Origin: Flaviramulus sp. BrNp1-15
GTDB lineage: Bacteria > Bacteroidota > Bacteroidia > Flavobacteriales > Flavobacteriaceae
Assembly (NCBI RefSeq): GCF_022259695.1
Contig: NZ_CP092099.1
Location: 1,968,471 to 2,032,470 of the forward strand
Length of the DNA: 64,000 bases
Reading direction: 5' to 3'
Part shown: piece after piece, positions 45,777 through 56,157 of the stretch
Layout of the letters: each line of letters starts with the position of its first letter
Position numbering within the stretch: the first letter of the stretch is position 1
Program-made: the position numbers and the translations under genes
The notes under the pieces: generated by a model
What the model saw: only the letters and a program-made list of their open reading frames with translations
Database searches by the model: none
What the model was told of the DNA's origin: nothing

Positions 45777-48167
45777 ATGTTAAAAAAAATAATACAAATT
45801 AATAAACCATTATTAGCGATTTACCTGCTACTATTTTCTTACTCATCTATAGCTCAAATCCAAAACACCAATGTTCTAAATGAACCACCAGATATTAGTA
45901 AAGACTTTGAAGATTATAGAAACACCTATTTTTTGGCCGATGAATTAGCTTCCTTTAATCCTGAAACAGGAGAAGGAACAATAAAATATTTGCGTCATAA
46001 TTTTGCTACTAGACAGGCATTTAATAATATGTTGAGTAGGTTAGTTCCAACATCTGCAAACGAATTTCCAACAACAGAGTATGCTGTTGCACCAGAATTA
46101 CCATTTAAAATTGAATTTGTTTCAGATAGAACTATTAGAATAAAAACAACATCTGGACCTCAATTTAAAAAACAACAAGAATCTTTAATGCTTGTTGATG
46201 GTGTAGCAAAAAATGCCAAAGATTTATGGTTATATTCAAAAGTATCAAAAGGGCATAAATACACAAGTAGTAAAGGGTCCGTAGTAATTACAGAAAAACC
46301 ATGGCATATTTATATTTATGATGCAAATGGTAAATTATTAACAAGTACACTTCATTTAGATGATGTTAAAAGTACGTATACACCAGTTACACCTTTTTCA
46401 TTCGTAAGACGAGCAGAAGACTACTCACGCAGTATGGGAGCTGTATTTTCAATGTCTCCAGAAGAAAAAATATTTGGTTGTGGTGAGTCTTTTACACAAT
46501 TTAACAAAAGAGGACAGAAAGTAATTTTGTGGACAGATGATGCAAATGGTGTACAAAATGAAACTATGTATAAACCTATTCCATTCTATATGAGTAGTCG
46601 TGGTTATGGTGTGTTTATGCATCATTCTACACCAATTACAGTAGATTTTGGAAAATATTTTAATGGTGCAAATTCTATGATGATTGGTGATGATGAAGCC
46701 GATTTATTTGTATTTATAGGTGAGCCAAAAGATATTTTAGATGAATATACAGACCTAACTGGAAAACCAGAAATGCCGCCACTTTGGTCGTTTGGTTTTT
46801 GGATGAGTCGAATTACTTATTTTTCTGAACAAGAAGGACGAGATATTGCTAAAAACTTGCGTAAACATAAAATACCAAGTGATGTCATCCATTTTGATAC
46901 GGGTTGGTTTGAAACTGATTGGAGATGTGATTATGAATTCTCGAAAAACAGATTCGACAATCCAACAAAAATGATTGCAGACATGAAAGCTGATGGATTT
47001 AATGTGTGCTTGTGGCAATTACCATATTTTACACCAAAAAACACGCTGTTTAATGAAATTATCGAGAAAGATTTAGCTGTAAAAGATAAAAAAGGAAACA
47101 TTCCTTATGAAGATGCAACTTTAGATTTTACCAATCCTGAAACCATAGAATGGTATCAAGGTAAAATAGCAGGTTTATTAAAACAAGGCGTAGGTGTAAT
47201 TAAAGTTGATTTTGGTGAGGCTGCTCCAGCTTCAGGAATATATAGTAACGGTAGAACCGGTTTTTACGAACACAATTTGTATCCATTACGTTACAACAAA
47301 ACAGTTGCAGACATTACTAAGGAAGTTACAGGAGAAAGTATAATTTGGGCGCGTAGTACATGGGCTGGTAGCCAGCGCTATCCTTTGCATTGGGGAGGAG
47401 ATGCCGCAACAACAAATACAGCAATGGCAGCTACTTTGAGAGGCGGATTATCTTTAGGGTTATCAGGGTTTTCTTTTTGGAGTCATGATGTAGGTGGATT
47501 TACTACCAAAGCCCCAGAAGATGTGTATAGAAGATGGACACCTTTTGGAATGTTAACCTCTCATGTTCGAAGTCATGGAGAACCACCAACAGAACCATGG
47601 GAATACAGTAAAGAATTCTTAAATGGCTTTAGAGATGCAGATAATATGCGTTATAAATTAATGCCCTACATATATGCTCAAGCTAAACATGCTTCAGAAA
47701 ATGGATTACCTATGTTAAGAGCTTTGTTTGTTGAATATCCAAACGATCCAGGGTCTTGGTTAGTTGATGATCAATATTTATTTGGATCGGATATGTTAGT
47801 AGCACCTTTATTTGAAAACATTACTGAACGAAGCGTGTATTTACCAGAAGGTAAGTGGATAGATTACCAAACAGGTAAAGTTTATACCAAAGGATGGCAT
47901 ACCATAAAAGCAGGCAATATTCCAATTATTGCGTTAGTTAAAGATGGTACTGTAATTCCACATATAAAGTTAGCACAATCAACTAAAGATATGGATTGGA
48001 ATAACATAGAACTTAAAGTTTATACTTCTGATGCTACAAAAGCAAAAGGAAAAATATTTTTACCAAATGATGAAGAGTTACATGATTTAATATTAGAAAA
48101 AGAAGGTGCTAATTTCATCATTAAAAATAATCCATTAGCAGGTAAAACAAATTTTAAAATCAATTAA
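45777..48167 (+). CDS. GH31 glycosidase, alpha-xylosidase (YicI-like), exported
   Basis: Starting at ATG 45777 (the TTG at 45759 is less likely) gives 796 residues with a signal peptide ending S-S-I-A-Q. Nucleophile Asp478 lies in VIKVDFGEAAP; the KxDFGE form is that of YicI-type alpha-xylosidases rather than the DMNE of alpha-glucosidases. Acid/base Asp542 lies in YPLHWGGDA. An N-terminal beta-sandwich (about 70-290) and C-terminal beta domains complete the GH31 layout. Alpha-xylosidase removes xylosyl branches from xyloglucan oligosaccharides, fitting a downstream GH3 and GH5. It is the first gene of a four-gene operon. Confidence 0.85.
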   Translation: MLKKIIQINKPLLAIYLLLFSYSSIAQIQNTNVLNEPPDISKDFEDYRNTYFLADELASFNPETGEGTIKYLRHNFATRQAFNNMLSRLVPTSANEFPTTEYAVAPELPFKIEFVSDRTIRIKTTSGPQFKKQQESLMLVDGVAKNAKDLWLYSKVSKGHKYTSSKGSVVITEKPWHIYIYDANGKLLTSTLHLDDVKSTYTPVTPFSFVRRAEDYSRSMGAVFSMSPEEKIFGCGESFTQFNKRGQKVILWTDDANGVQNETMYKPIPFYMSSRGYGVFMHHSTPITVDFGKYFNGANSMMIGDDEADLFVFIGEPKDILDEYTDLTGKPEMPPLWSFGFWMSRITYFSEQEGRDIAKNLRKHKIPSDVIHFDTGWFETDWRCDYEFSKNRFDNPTKMIADMKADGFNVCLWQLPYFTPKNTLFNEIIEKDLAVKDKKGNIPYEDATLDFTNPETIEWYQGKIAGLLKQGVGVIKVDFGEAAPASGIYSNGRTGFYEHNLYPLRYNKTVADITKEVTGESIIWARSTWAGSQRYPLHWGGDAATTNTAMAATLRGGLSLGLSGFSFWSHDVGGFTTKAPEDVYRRWTPFGMLTSHVRSHGEPPTEPWEYSKEFLNGFRDADNMRYKLMPYIYAQAKHASENGLPMLRALFVEYPNDPGSWLVDDQYLFGSDMLVAPLFENITERSVYLPEGKWIDYQTGKVYTKGWHTIKAGNIPIIALVKDGTVIPHIKLAQSTKDMDWNNIELKVYTSDATKAKGKIFLPNDEELHDLILEKEGANFIIKNNPLAGKTNFKIN

Positions 48168-48181
48168 CAAGAAACATAAAA

Positions 48182-50182
48182 ATGTTTAAAAAATTATCCA
48201 TAATATTACTTCTAATTGCAACTATTTCTTGCTCAAAACAAGAGAAGGATTCTACAATAGAAATTATTTCTCCAAATGCTAAAAACAAAATATCATTCAA
48301 TCTTAAAAATGGTATTCCCACATATAGTGTATCACACGGCGAAACAAAAGTTTTAAATGCATCGAATCTAGGTTTTGTTTTCAAAAAAGGCGATTCTTTA
48401 TCTAATAATTTTGAAATAATTAATCAAAGTGAAACTACTTTCAATGAAAATTGGGAACCAGTATGGGGAGAACATAAAACGATTCAAAATAATTACAATC
48501 AGCTTTCTGTAACACTTCAAGAAAAAACAGAGGCTAAACGAAAAATTGAGGTTCAATTTAGAGCTTTTAATGATGGTATTGCTTTTAGATATGTTTATCC
48601 TGAACAAGGAAAAGACAGTATCATCATAATGGATGAACTTACAACGTTTAATTTAAATGATGATGGAGATGCATGGTGGATTGGTGCGTATCAAGATAAC
48701 AGATACGAATATTTAACCACTAAATCTCCTGTTAGTACACTAGATAAAGTTCATACGCCTTTAACTATAAAAAGCAAAAATGGATTGTCATTAAGTTTTC
48801 ATGAAGCAAACTTAAAAAACTTTGCAAGTATGACACTTTCCAGAACAAACGACACAGAGTTAAAAGCAGATTTAGTACCATGGGCAGATGGTGATAGAGT
48901 TAAAACCAATGGAAGCTTCACCACACCTTGGAGAACACTTCAAATTGCAGAACAACCTAAGGATTTACTAATATCTAACCTTATTTTAAATCTTAACGAC
49001 TCAAATAAAATTGAAGATACAAGCTGGATAAAACCACATAAATATTTAGGTATTTGGTGGGGAATGCATATTGGTAAATATTCTTTTTGGGAAAGTCCTA
49101 TTCAAGGTGCAACAACAAAGAATGCTATAGAGCATATTGATTATTGCAAAAAGTTTGGAATAGACCATTTATTAATTGAAGGATGGAATAAAGGATGGAC
49201 ACCTGCTTGGTACGAAAATGCGATGCATATGTTTAGTTTTACAAAAGAAGCAGACAATTTCGATCTTAAAAAAGTAACAGATTATGCCAAAGAAAATGGA
49301 GTAAGCATTATTGGTTATCATGAAACCGGTTCTAATATTATAAATTATTTAGAACAAATAGATGCCGGAATGGGATTATATAATCAAGTTGGAATTCATG
49401 ATGTAAAAATTGGTCAAGTTGGTTCTCGATTAAATATGAAAGAATGGCATCATGGCCAATTTGGAGTAAATTATTATCGTTATGTATTAGATAAGGCTTT
49501 AGAAAATAAATTAACGGTTAATTTTCATGAACCTATAAAAGATACGGGAGAGCGAAGAACATATCCAAATATGATGGCTCGTGAAGGAGCTCGCGGACAA
49601 GAATATAATGCATGGAGTGATGGAAATCCACCAAGTCATACAGCAATTTTACCATTTACACGTATGCTTGCTGGTCCAATGGATTTTACACCAGGAGTTT
49701 TAGATGTTGATATTAAACAAGGTTATGAAGGTAGAGATGTGCATACAACAGCAGCAAAACAATTAGCACTTTATGTGGTTTATCATTCACCAATTCAAAT
49801 GCTAGCAGATTTACCAGAAAACTATGATGGAAATCCGGCATTTAAATTCTTACAAGATGTTCCAGTAGATTGGAATGATACAAAAGTTTTAAATGCTGAA
49901 ATAGGTGAGTATGTTACAACCGTTCGAAAAGACAAGTATAGTGAAGATTGGTATTTAGGAAGTATAACAAATGAAGAATCTCGTGAATTTGAAATTCAGT
50001 TATCTTTTTTAGATGAAAACACATCTTATGAAGCACAAATTTATGCAGATGCTGAAGGTATTACTTGGAATAGCAATGCGGAAAAAGTCCATATTTCAAA
50101 TAAAATAGTAACATCAAAAGACACACTAAAATTAAGCCTTGCAGAAGGTGGAGGTGTCGCCATAAGATTTATAAAAAAATAA
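48182..50182 (+). CDS. GH97 inverting alpha-glucosidase (SusB-like), lipoprotein
   Basis: A 666-residue GH97 lipoprotein (signal ending T-I-S-C). Its active-site glutamates match SusB of Bacteroides thetaiotaomicron in spacing: Glu381 in GYHETGSN and Glu450 in NFHEPIKDTG are 69 apart, as Glu439 and Glu508 are in SusB. Glu468 and Glu474 in MAREGARGQEY fit the other calcium/catalytic ligands. It is therefore the inverting, calcium-dependent type, unlike the retaining-type GH97 at 33532. An alpha-glucosidase in a xyloglucan-type operon is unusual; the enzyme may act on another alpha-linked substituent. Confidence 0.85.
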   Translation: MFKKLSIILLLIATISCSKQEKDSTIEIISPNAKNKISFNLKNGIPTYSVSHGETKVLNASNLGFVFKKGDSLSNNFEIINQSETTFNENWEPVWGEHKTIQNNYNQLSVTLQEKTEAKRKIEVQFRAFNDGIAFRYVYPEQGKDSIIIMDELTTFNLNDDGDAWWIGAYQDNRYEYLTTKSPVSTLDKVHTPLTIKSKNGLSLSFHEANLKNFASMTLSRTNDTELKADLVPWADGDRVKTNGSFTTPWRTLQIAEQPKDLLISNLILNLNDSNKIEDTSWIKPHKYLGIWWGMHIGKYSFWESPIQGATTKNAIEHIDYCKKFGIDHLLIEGWNKGWTPAWYENAMHMFSFTKEADNFDLKKVTDYAKENGVSIIGYHETGSNIINYLEQIDAGMGLYNQVGIHDVKIGQVGSRLNMKEWHHGQFGVNYYRYVLDKALENKLTVNFHEPIKDTGERRTYPNMMAREGARGQEYNAWSDGNPPSHTAILPFTRMLAGPMDFTPGVLDVDIKQGYEGRDVHTTAAKQLALYVVYHSPIQMLADLPENYDGNPAFKFLQDVPVDWNDTKVLNAEIGEYVTTVRKDKYSEDWYLGSITNEESREFEIQLSFLDENTSYEAQIYADAEGITWNSNAEKVHISNKIVTSKDTLKLSLAEGGGVAIRFIKK

Positions 50183-50194
50183 AACTAACTAAAC

Positions 50195-52438
50195 ATGCAT
50201 ATGAGAATACATTATAGATTTACTTTAATTGTGCTTTGCGCTCTTGTAGTTATTTCCTGTAAGGAAGAAAAAACAGATAAAGTAACAGCTTCTAATCAAA
50301 AGGAATACACTCCAAAAGTATTTGATGTTTCAAAGTTTGAATCAAAGATTGATTCGCTAATATCAAAAATGACTTTAGAAGAAAAGATTGGAATGCTACA
50401 TGGGAATAGTATGTTTGCTACTGGTGGAGTAGAGCGTTTAGGAGTTCCTGAATTAAAAATGGCAGATGGTCCATTAGGAATTAGAGAAGAAATTTCAAGA
50501 ACAAGTTGGGCACCAGCTGGTTGGAATAACGATTTTGCAACCTATTATCCAGCTGCAGGTGCAGTTGCGGCAACTTGGGAACCAGAATTGTCGTATGTTT
50601 TTGGTAATAGTGTTGGGCAAGAAGCACGTGCCCGAGGTAAAGACATGTTGTTGTCACCAGCAATCAATATCATTCGTACGCCACTTGGAGGAAGAACATA
50701 TGAGTATTTTACAGAAGATCCTTTTCTAAATAAAAAGCTATCGGTTCCATTTATTGTTGGAGTTCAGGATAACGATGTGATGACCTGTGTGAAGCATTAT
50801 GCTGTAAATAATCAGGAAACAAATAGAGGTACAGTAGATGTTTTGGTTGATGAGCGCACATTAAGAGAAATTTATTTACCAGCTTATAAAGCAGCTGTTA
50901 CAGAAGCAAACGCTTATAGTTTAATGGGAGCTTACAATAAATTTAGAGGCGATTATTTATGCGAAAATGATTTAATGTTAAATAAAATTTTAAGAGATGA
51001 ATGGGGCTTTCAAGGTGTTGTTGTTTCAGATTGGGCTGCAGTGCATACAACAGTAAAATCTTTAGTTAACGGATTGGATATTGAAATGGGAACGCCAAAA
51101 CCATTCAATGAATTCTTTTTAGCAGATAAATTAATTGCAGCCGTAAAAGCTGGAGAGATTTCTGAAGAAGAAATAAACAAGCACGTTAAGCGTGTTTTAG
51201 GCGTGTTATTTCAAGTAAAAGCAATTGATGGTGTTGATAGAGAAACAGGAAGTATTGCAACAGAAGAGCACTATAAGGAATCCTATAATATAGCTGTCGA
51301 ATCTATTGTGTTGTTAGAAAATGATGATGATGTATTACCATTGAAGCTAGAAGATGTAAAATCTATCGCGGTTATTGGAAACAATGCAACAAAGAAAAAT
51401 GCATTAGGCGGTTTTGGTGCCGGAGTTAAAACCAAAAGAGAAATTACGCCTTTAGAAGGATTACAAAACAGATTACCAGATGGTATTAAAATTAACTATG
51501 CAGAAGGTTATTTAGAAAGATATATTGAAAACAACAACGACCAAAAAGAAAATATCTCTCATAACGGTCCAATAGGTGTAAAAGAATTAGATGAAACTAA
51601 ATTACAAGAAGCCTTAACAGCTGCTAAAGACTCTGACTTGGTTATCATTTTAGCTGGTTCTAATCGTGATTATGAAACAGAGGCTTCAGATAGATTAGAT
51701 TTATCATTACCATTCGGACAAGAAGAATTAATAGAAAAAGTAAAAGTTGTAAATCCTAACATTGTTGTGGTTATGATTGGTGGAGCTCCTTTTGATTTAA
51801 ATAAAGTAAAAGAACAAACTTCTACATTGGTTTGGAGTTGGTTTAATGGTTCTGAAGGAGGAAATGCCTTGGCAGATGTTTTATTAGGTAATGTAAACCC
51901 GTCAGGTAAATTACCTTGGACAATGCCTAAAAAATTAAGCGATTCTCCAGCACATGCCACTAACAGTTTTCCAGGTGATGAGATTGTTGAGTATAAAGAG
52001 GGTTTACTAGTTGGTTACCGTTGGTTTGATACTAAAAATATAGAACCACTTTACCCATTTGGTTACGGATTGTCGTATACAAATTTTGAAATTTCAAATG
52101 TAAAAACTGATAAAGAAACTTATACAGAAAATGAAACCATCGAAGTTACATTTAATGTAAAAAATGCAGGTGGTATTGATGGTAAAGAGGTTGCACAATT
52201 ATATGTTTCAAAATCAGATTCTTCAATAGAAAGACCAGCACAAGAATTAAAAGGGTTTAAAAAGGTTCTAGTTAACAATGGAGCTACTGAAAATGTAACT
52301 ATTAATTTACCAGTAAAAGAATTAGCCTATTACAATGTAGATAAAAAAGCATGGGTGGTAGAAACGGGTGCTTACAAGCTTAAAATTGGAAATTCTTCAA
52401 GAAATATTCAATCAGAAGTTTTAATTGATATTAAATAA
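50195..52438 (+). CDS. GH3 beta-glucosidase/beta-xylosidase, lipoprotein
   Basis: A 747-residue GH3 enzyme with a lipoprotein signal (V-V-I-S-C); Met at 50195 or 50201 can start it. The catalytic nucleophile is Asp279 in VVVSDWAAVH, after the KHYAVNNQETNRG substrate-binding motif. The (alpha/beta)6 domain holds GSNRDYETEASDR with the likely acid/base Glu, followed by a fibronectin-III-like C-terminal domain (about 640-747). In a xyloglucan pathway it would remove beta-1,4-glucose from trimmed oligosaccharides in the periplasm. Confidence 0.88.
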   Translation: MHMRIHYRFTLIVLCALVVISCKEEKTDKVTASNQKEYTPKVFDVSKFESKIDSLISKMTLEEKIGMLHGNSMFATGGVERLGVPELKMADGPLGIREEISRTSWAPAGWNNDFATYYPAAGAVAATWEPELSYVFGNSVGQEARARGKDMLLSPAINIIRTPLGGRTYEYFTEDPFLNKKLSVPFIVGVQDNDVMTCVKHYAVNNQETNRGTVDVLVDERTLREIYLPAYKAAVTEANAYSLMGAYNKFRGDYLCENDLMLNKILRDEWGFQGVVVSDWAAVHTTVKSLVNGLDIEMGTPKPFNEFFLADKLIAAVKAGEISEEEINKHVKRVLGVLFQVKAIDGVDRETGSIATEEHYKESYNIAVESIVLLENDDDVLPLKLEDVKSIAVIGNNATKKNALGGFGAGVKTKREITPLEGLQNRLPDGIKINYAEGYLERYIENNNDQKENISHNGPIGVKELDETKLQEALTAAKDSDLVIILAGSNRDYETEASDRLDLSLPFGQEELIEKVKVVNPNIVVVMIGGAPFDLNKVKEQTSTLVWSWFNGSEGGNALADVLLGNVNPSGKLPWTMPKKLSDSPAHATNSFPGDEIVEYKEGLLVGYRWFDTKNIEPLYPFGYGLSYTNFEISNVKTDKETYTENETIEVTFNVKNAGGIDGKEVAQLYVSKSDSSIERPAQELKGFKKVLVNNGATENVTINLPVKELAYYNVDKKAWVVETGAYKLKIGNSSRNIQSEVLIDIK

Positions 52439-52451
52439 TAGATAAAAAATC

Positions 52452-53978
52452 ATGAAAAATTTAAATTCAAAATTAATAATTAGTCTTTTCACCTTTTTTA
52501 TTGTGATAGCATCATGGTCTTGTAGCAGCGATAGTAATCCTAGCGATGAGAAAGAAGAGGAAGTTGAAGAAGTAGAAAAAACGCTTACAGCTAGCACAAC
52601 AAATATAGATTTTGAAAGTAATGCTAGTGATTTTGATGTAACCATTACAACAAATATTGATACTTGGGTTATTAGTAGTTCAGGAACTAGTTGGATAACA
52701 TTGAGTCAAACTTCAGGATCATCAGGTACAACAACAGTTAAAGTAACGGTTTCAGAAAACACAAGTATAGCTGAACGTTCATCAATAATAACTGTTAATG
52801 CAAATGGTATTAATGCTGTGAAAATTGATGTTTCACAGGCTGGAGTAAATTCTGCTAATGGAATATATCCCGATTATAATATTAACCCAATAGGACCAGA
52901 CAATACAGGCATGAGCAGTACAGCAACCGAAATTGCTGCAAAAATTTCGTTAGGATGGAATATTGGTAATAGTTTAGAAGCAACAGGAGGCGAAACAGCT
53001 TGGGGAAACCCATTAGTTACAAAAGCGCTCATTGATTTTGTAAAAGCTAGTGGTTTTGATGCCATTAGAATACCATGTTCTTGGGATCAAAATTTAGAAG
53101 ATGTTGTAAACGCAAAAATTAAGGAGAGTTGGTTAAATAGAGTTAAGGAAGTTGTACAGTATTGTGTAGATAATGATATGTATGTGGTATTAAATATTCA
53201 CTGGGACGGTGGATGGCTTGAAAATAATATTAATGAAGCTAGTAAAGTACAGGTAAATGCTAAACAAAAAGCCTATTGGGAGCAAATAGCAACTCATTTA
53301 CGTGATTTTGATGAGCATTTATTATTTGCAAGTGCCAACGAACCTAATGTTGAGGATGCAGAACAAATGGCAGTTTTAAATAGTTTTCATCAAACCTTTA
53401 TTGATGCTGTAAGAGCTACAGGTGGTAAAAATTCTTATCGAACATTAGTAGTTCAAGGACCATCTACAGATATTGAAAAAACAAACGATTTAATGACAAC
53501 ATTACCAACAGATACTGTAGCAGATAGAATGATGGCAGAAGTACATTATTATACACCATATCAATTTGCCTTAATGGAAGAAGATGCAGGATGGGGTAAT
53601 ATGTTTTATTACTGGGGAGAAGGGTACCATTCGTTAACAGATACAAGTCGTAATTCTACTTGGGGAGAAGAAACGGATTTAGACAACTTTTTCGAATTAA
53701 TGAAAACTCAATTTGTAGATAATGGTATCCCTGTTGTTTTAGGAGAATTTGCGGCAATAAGACGTACAACACTTACAGGAGATAATTTACAGTTGCATTT
53801 AGATTCTAGAGCTTATTATTTAAAATCTGTTGTGGCAAAAGCTAAAGAAAAAGGTTTATTACCTTTTTACTGGGATGCAGGCGGACTAGGAAATAATGGA
53901 TCTGGTTTATTTGATAGAAGCAACAATACAGTTTTTGATACACAAGCTTTAAACGCTTTATTAGAAGGTTTAAACTAA
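52452..53978 (+). CDS. BACON-GH5 endo-beta-glucanase (GH5_4-like), surface lipoprotein
   Basis: A 508-residue lipoprotein (signal ending S-W-S-C) with an acidic linker (about 31-43), then a BACON domain (about 45-130; motif WITLSQTSGSSGTTTVKVTV) and a GH5 barrel (about 150-508). The acid/base is Glu297 in ASANEPN and the nucleophile Glu432 in VLGEFAAI; SLGWNIGNSLEATGGETAWGNP is typical of GH5_4. This is the architecture of the surface endo-xyloglucanase of the Bacteroides ovatus xyloglucan locus. It is probably surface-exposed and makes the first cut. It is the last gene of the GH31 operon. Confidence 0.87.
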   Translation: MKNLNSKLIISLFTFFIVIASWSCSSDSNPSDEKEEEVEEVEKTLTASTTNIDFESNASDFDVTITTNIDTWVISSSGTSWITLSQTSGSSGTTTVKVTVSENTSIAERSSIITVNANGINAVKIDVSQAGVNSANGIYPDYNINPIGPDNTGMSSTATEIAAKISLGWNIGNSLEATGGETAWGNPLVTKALIDFVKASGFDAIRIPCSWDQNLEDVVNAKIKESWLNRVKEVVQYCVDNDMYVVLNIHWDGGWLENNINEASKVQVNAKQKAYWEQIATHLRDFDEHLLFASANEPNVEDAEQMAVLNSFHQTFIDAVRATGGKNSYRTLVVQGPSTDIEKTNDLMTTLPTDTVADRMMAEVHYYTPYQFALMEEDAGWGNMFYYWGEGYHSLTDTSRNSTWGEETDLDNFFELMKTQFVDNGIPVVLGEFAAIRRTTLTGDNLQLHLDSRAYYLKSVVAKAKEKGLLPFYWDAGGLGNNGSGLFDRSNNTVFDTQALNALLEGLN

Positions 53979-54000
53979 TTATAGAGATTAATAGCACTAA

Positions 54001-54054
54001 TTTGAGTTAGTTCTTAAAGCTTCTTGTTTGATTCTTATCATAACAAGAAGCTTT
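54001..54054 (+). terminator. Strong hairpin between GH5 and GH42
   Basis: A perfect 13-bp stem AAAGCTTCTTGTT (54016-54028) / AACAAGAAGCTTT (54042-54054) with a 13-nt loop, preceded by TTTGAGTTAGT at 54001-54011. It ends 18 bp before the GH42 ATG, leaving no room for a promoter after it. It is either a leaky terminator or an mRNA element. Confidence 0.6.
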
Positions 54055-54072
54055 TAAAATGACTTTAAACAG

Positions 54073-56157
54073 ATGAAAAAAACACTATTTATAATATTTT
54101 CTTTTTTATTTATACCAAATAGTATATTAGCCCAAGAGGCTTCAAAATACTTTCCAAAAGAAGATTTAATGTCAATTGGTATTTACTATTATCCAGAACA
54201 TTGGGATAAAAGTGAATGGGAACGAGATATTAAAAATATTGCTGAAATTGGTTTTGAGTTTATCCATTTAGCAGAGTTTGCTTGGGTAAAAATGGAACCT
54301 GAAGAAGGCGTTTATAATTTTGAATGGCTAGATGAAATTATAAATCTAGCAACTAAACACGATTTAAAAGTTATTTTAGGGACACCATCATCTATAGTTC
54401 CAGTTTGGGCAGGAATTAATTACCCAGATATTTATTTGATGAATGCCGATTATCAAAGGCAAGAACATGGCACAAGAGATCAACAATCTTTAAGTAACCA
54501 AAATTGGAGAAGTTTAGTTAAAAAAATGGTTACCCAGTTAGGTGAACGTTATGGTAAAAACCCAGCGGTAATTGGTTGGCAAATAGATAATGAACCTTGG
54601 GCAAAAACAGACTTTAGTCCGTCATCACAAAAGGCTTTTCAAAATTGGTTGAAAAAGAAGTATAAAACCATTACAGAACTAAATTATGCATGGGGAAACG
54701 CTTTTTGGAATCAGACCTATAGTAATTTTGATGAAATTAAAATTCCAAATGCAAAACTTGTTGGTTGGTGGGGAATTAATCCACATTCACAATTAGATTT
54801 AAAAAGGTATTCTGCCGATATGCAAGCAGAATTCTTAGATTTTCAAGCCGAAATATTACGTTCATTAATTTCAGATAATCAATATATAACAACTAACTAC
54901 GTTGCTACCATACCTACAGCAGATCCAAGAAGAACTAAACATTTAGATTTTAGTGCGTTTACTTCTTATCCAAATAAAGGAAATGCTAATATAGGGGAGA
55001 ATGGATTTCGTTTAGGCGATCCAAAAGAACTATCTTTTGCATTTAGTTTTTTTAATCCAACAAATCATGTTTCAGGAGTTATGGAATTACAACCTGGTTT
55101 TGTTAACTGGGGGAATATTAACCCATTATTACAACCGGGAGCTTTACGCATGTGGTTGTATCATTGTTTTGGAGGTAATTTATCATTTGCATGTTCGTAT
55201 CGTTACCGTCAAATAAATTATAGCGCAGAACAATATCATGGAGGAATTACAACTTTAGATGGGGTTACTTTATCGCAAGGCGGAAAAGATTATAAGCAAA
55301 CCATTAGTGAAATGAAAGTTTTACGTGAGGCCTACAATTCTAAAGCTAAAATGCCAAAACAATTAAAACAGCGAAAAACAGCTTTATTATGGAATTATGA
55401 TAATTTATGGAGCCTTGGTAGACAAGGGCAAACAAGCCAATGGAATACATCGTCGTTTGTTCAGAAATACTTAGAGATATCAAAATCTTTTGGAGCGCCT
55501 ACAGATATTATTTATGAAGATGATAACCTTAATGATTATAACGTAGTTATCGTTCCTGCTTTTGAACTTGTAGATGATGAGCTAATTAAGAAATGGACTG
55601 AATATGTAGAACAAGGAGGAAACCTTGTACTAACATTGAGAACAGGTGTTAAGGATAGAAATGGACACTTATTTAAATCGGCTTGGGGAGAAAAAATATA
55701 TCCTTTAATAGATGCAGAAATTGATTATTTCGATCATTTATTACCAAATATGAAAGGAACAATTGAGAGTAATGATAAAGAGTATTACTGGAATAATTGG
55801 GCAGATTTAGTAAATGCTAACAATCCCGAAAATGTTTTAGCGACATACACTAATCAATTTTATGCTGGTAAATCTGCCGTGGTTACTAATACATTAGGAA
55901 AAGGAAAAGTAACATATATAGGCGTTGATACTGATGATGCACAACTTGAAAGAGATGTTCTAAAAAGTGTGTATGAGGAAGCAAACATAACCACAGAAAA
56001 TTATCCAGAAGGTATTTATGTGCAATGGAGAGATGGTTTTTGGGTAGCTGTTAACTATTCATCAAATGATTATGAATTACAAATCTCAGAAGCTTTTAAT
56101 TTCTTAATAGGAGAGAAGATTGTAAAATCTGGAGGTGTTTCTGTATGGAAAGATTAA
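54073..56157 (+). CDS. GH42 beta-galactosidase, exported
   Basis: A 694-residue GH42 enzyme with a signal peptide ending S-I-L-A-Q. Domain A is the TIM barrel: YYPEHWDKSEWERDI near the start, acid/base Glu174 in IDNEPWAK and nucleophile Glu338 in GVMELQPG. Domain B follows (trimerisation fold, about 430-620; GKSAVVTNTLGKGKVTYIG), then a short C-terminal beta domain. Beta-galactosidase activity would remove galactose after GH95 removes the capping fucose in fucogalactoxyloglucan. GH42 is not the usual beta-galactosidase of such loci (GH2 or GH35 are more common). It leads the fucose operon; the AraC gene starts 16 bp later. Confidence 0.85.
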   Translation: MKKTLFIIFSFLFIPNSILAQEASKYFPKEDLMSIGIYYYPEHWDKSEWERDIKNIAEIGFEFIHLAEFAWVKMEPEEGVYNFEWLDEIINLATKHDLKVILGTPSSIVPVWAGINYPDIYLMNADYQRQEHGTRDQQSLSNQNWRSLVKKMVTQLGERYGKNPAVIGWQIDNEPWAKTDFSPSSQKAFQNWLKKKYKTITELNYAWGNAFWNQTYSNFDEIKIPNAKLVGWWGINPHSQLDLKRYSADMQAEFLDFQAEILRSLISDNQYITTNYVATIPTADPRRTKHLDFSAFTSYPNKGNANIGENGFRLGDPKELSFAFSFFNPTNHVSGVMELQPGFVNWGNINPLLQPGALRMWLYHCFGGNLSFACSYRYRQINYSAEQYHGGITTLDGVTLSQGGKDYKQTISEMKVLREAYNSKAKMPKQLKQRKTALLWNYDNLWSLGRQGQTSQWNTSSFVQKYLEISKSFGAPTDIIYEDDNLNDYNVVIVPAFELVDDELIKKWTEYVEQGGNLVLTLRTGVKDRNGHLFKSAWGEKIYPLIDAEIDYFDHLLPNMKGTIESNDKEYYWNNWADLVNANNPENVLATYTNQFYAGKSAVVTNTLGKGKVTYIGVDTDDAQLERDVLKSVYEEANITTENYPEGIYVQWRDGFWVAVNYSSNDYELQISEAFNFLIGEKIVKSGGVSVWKD

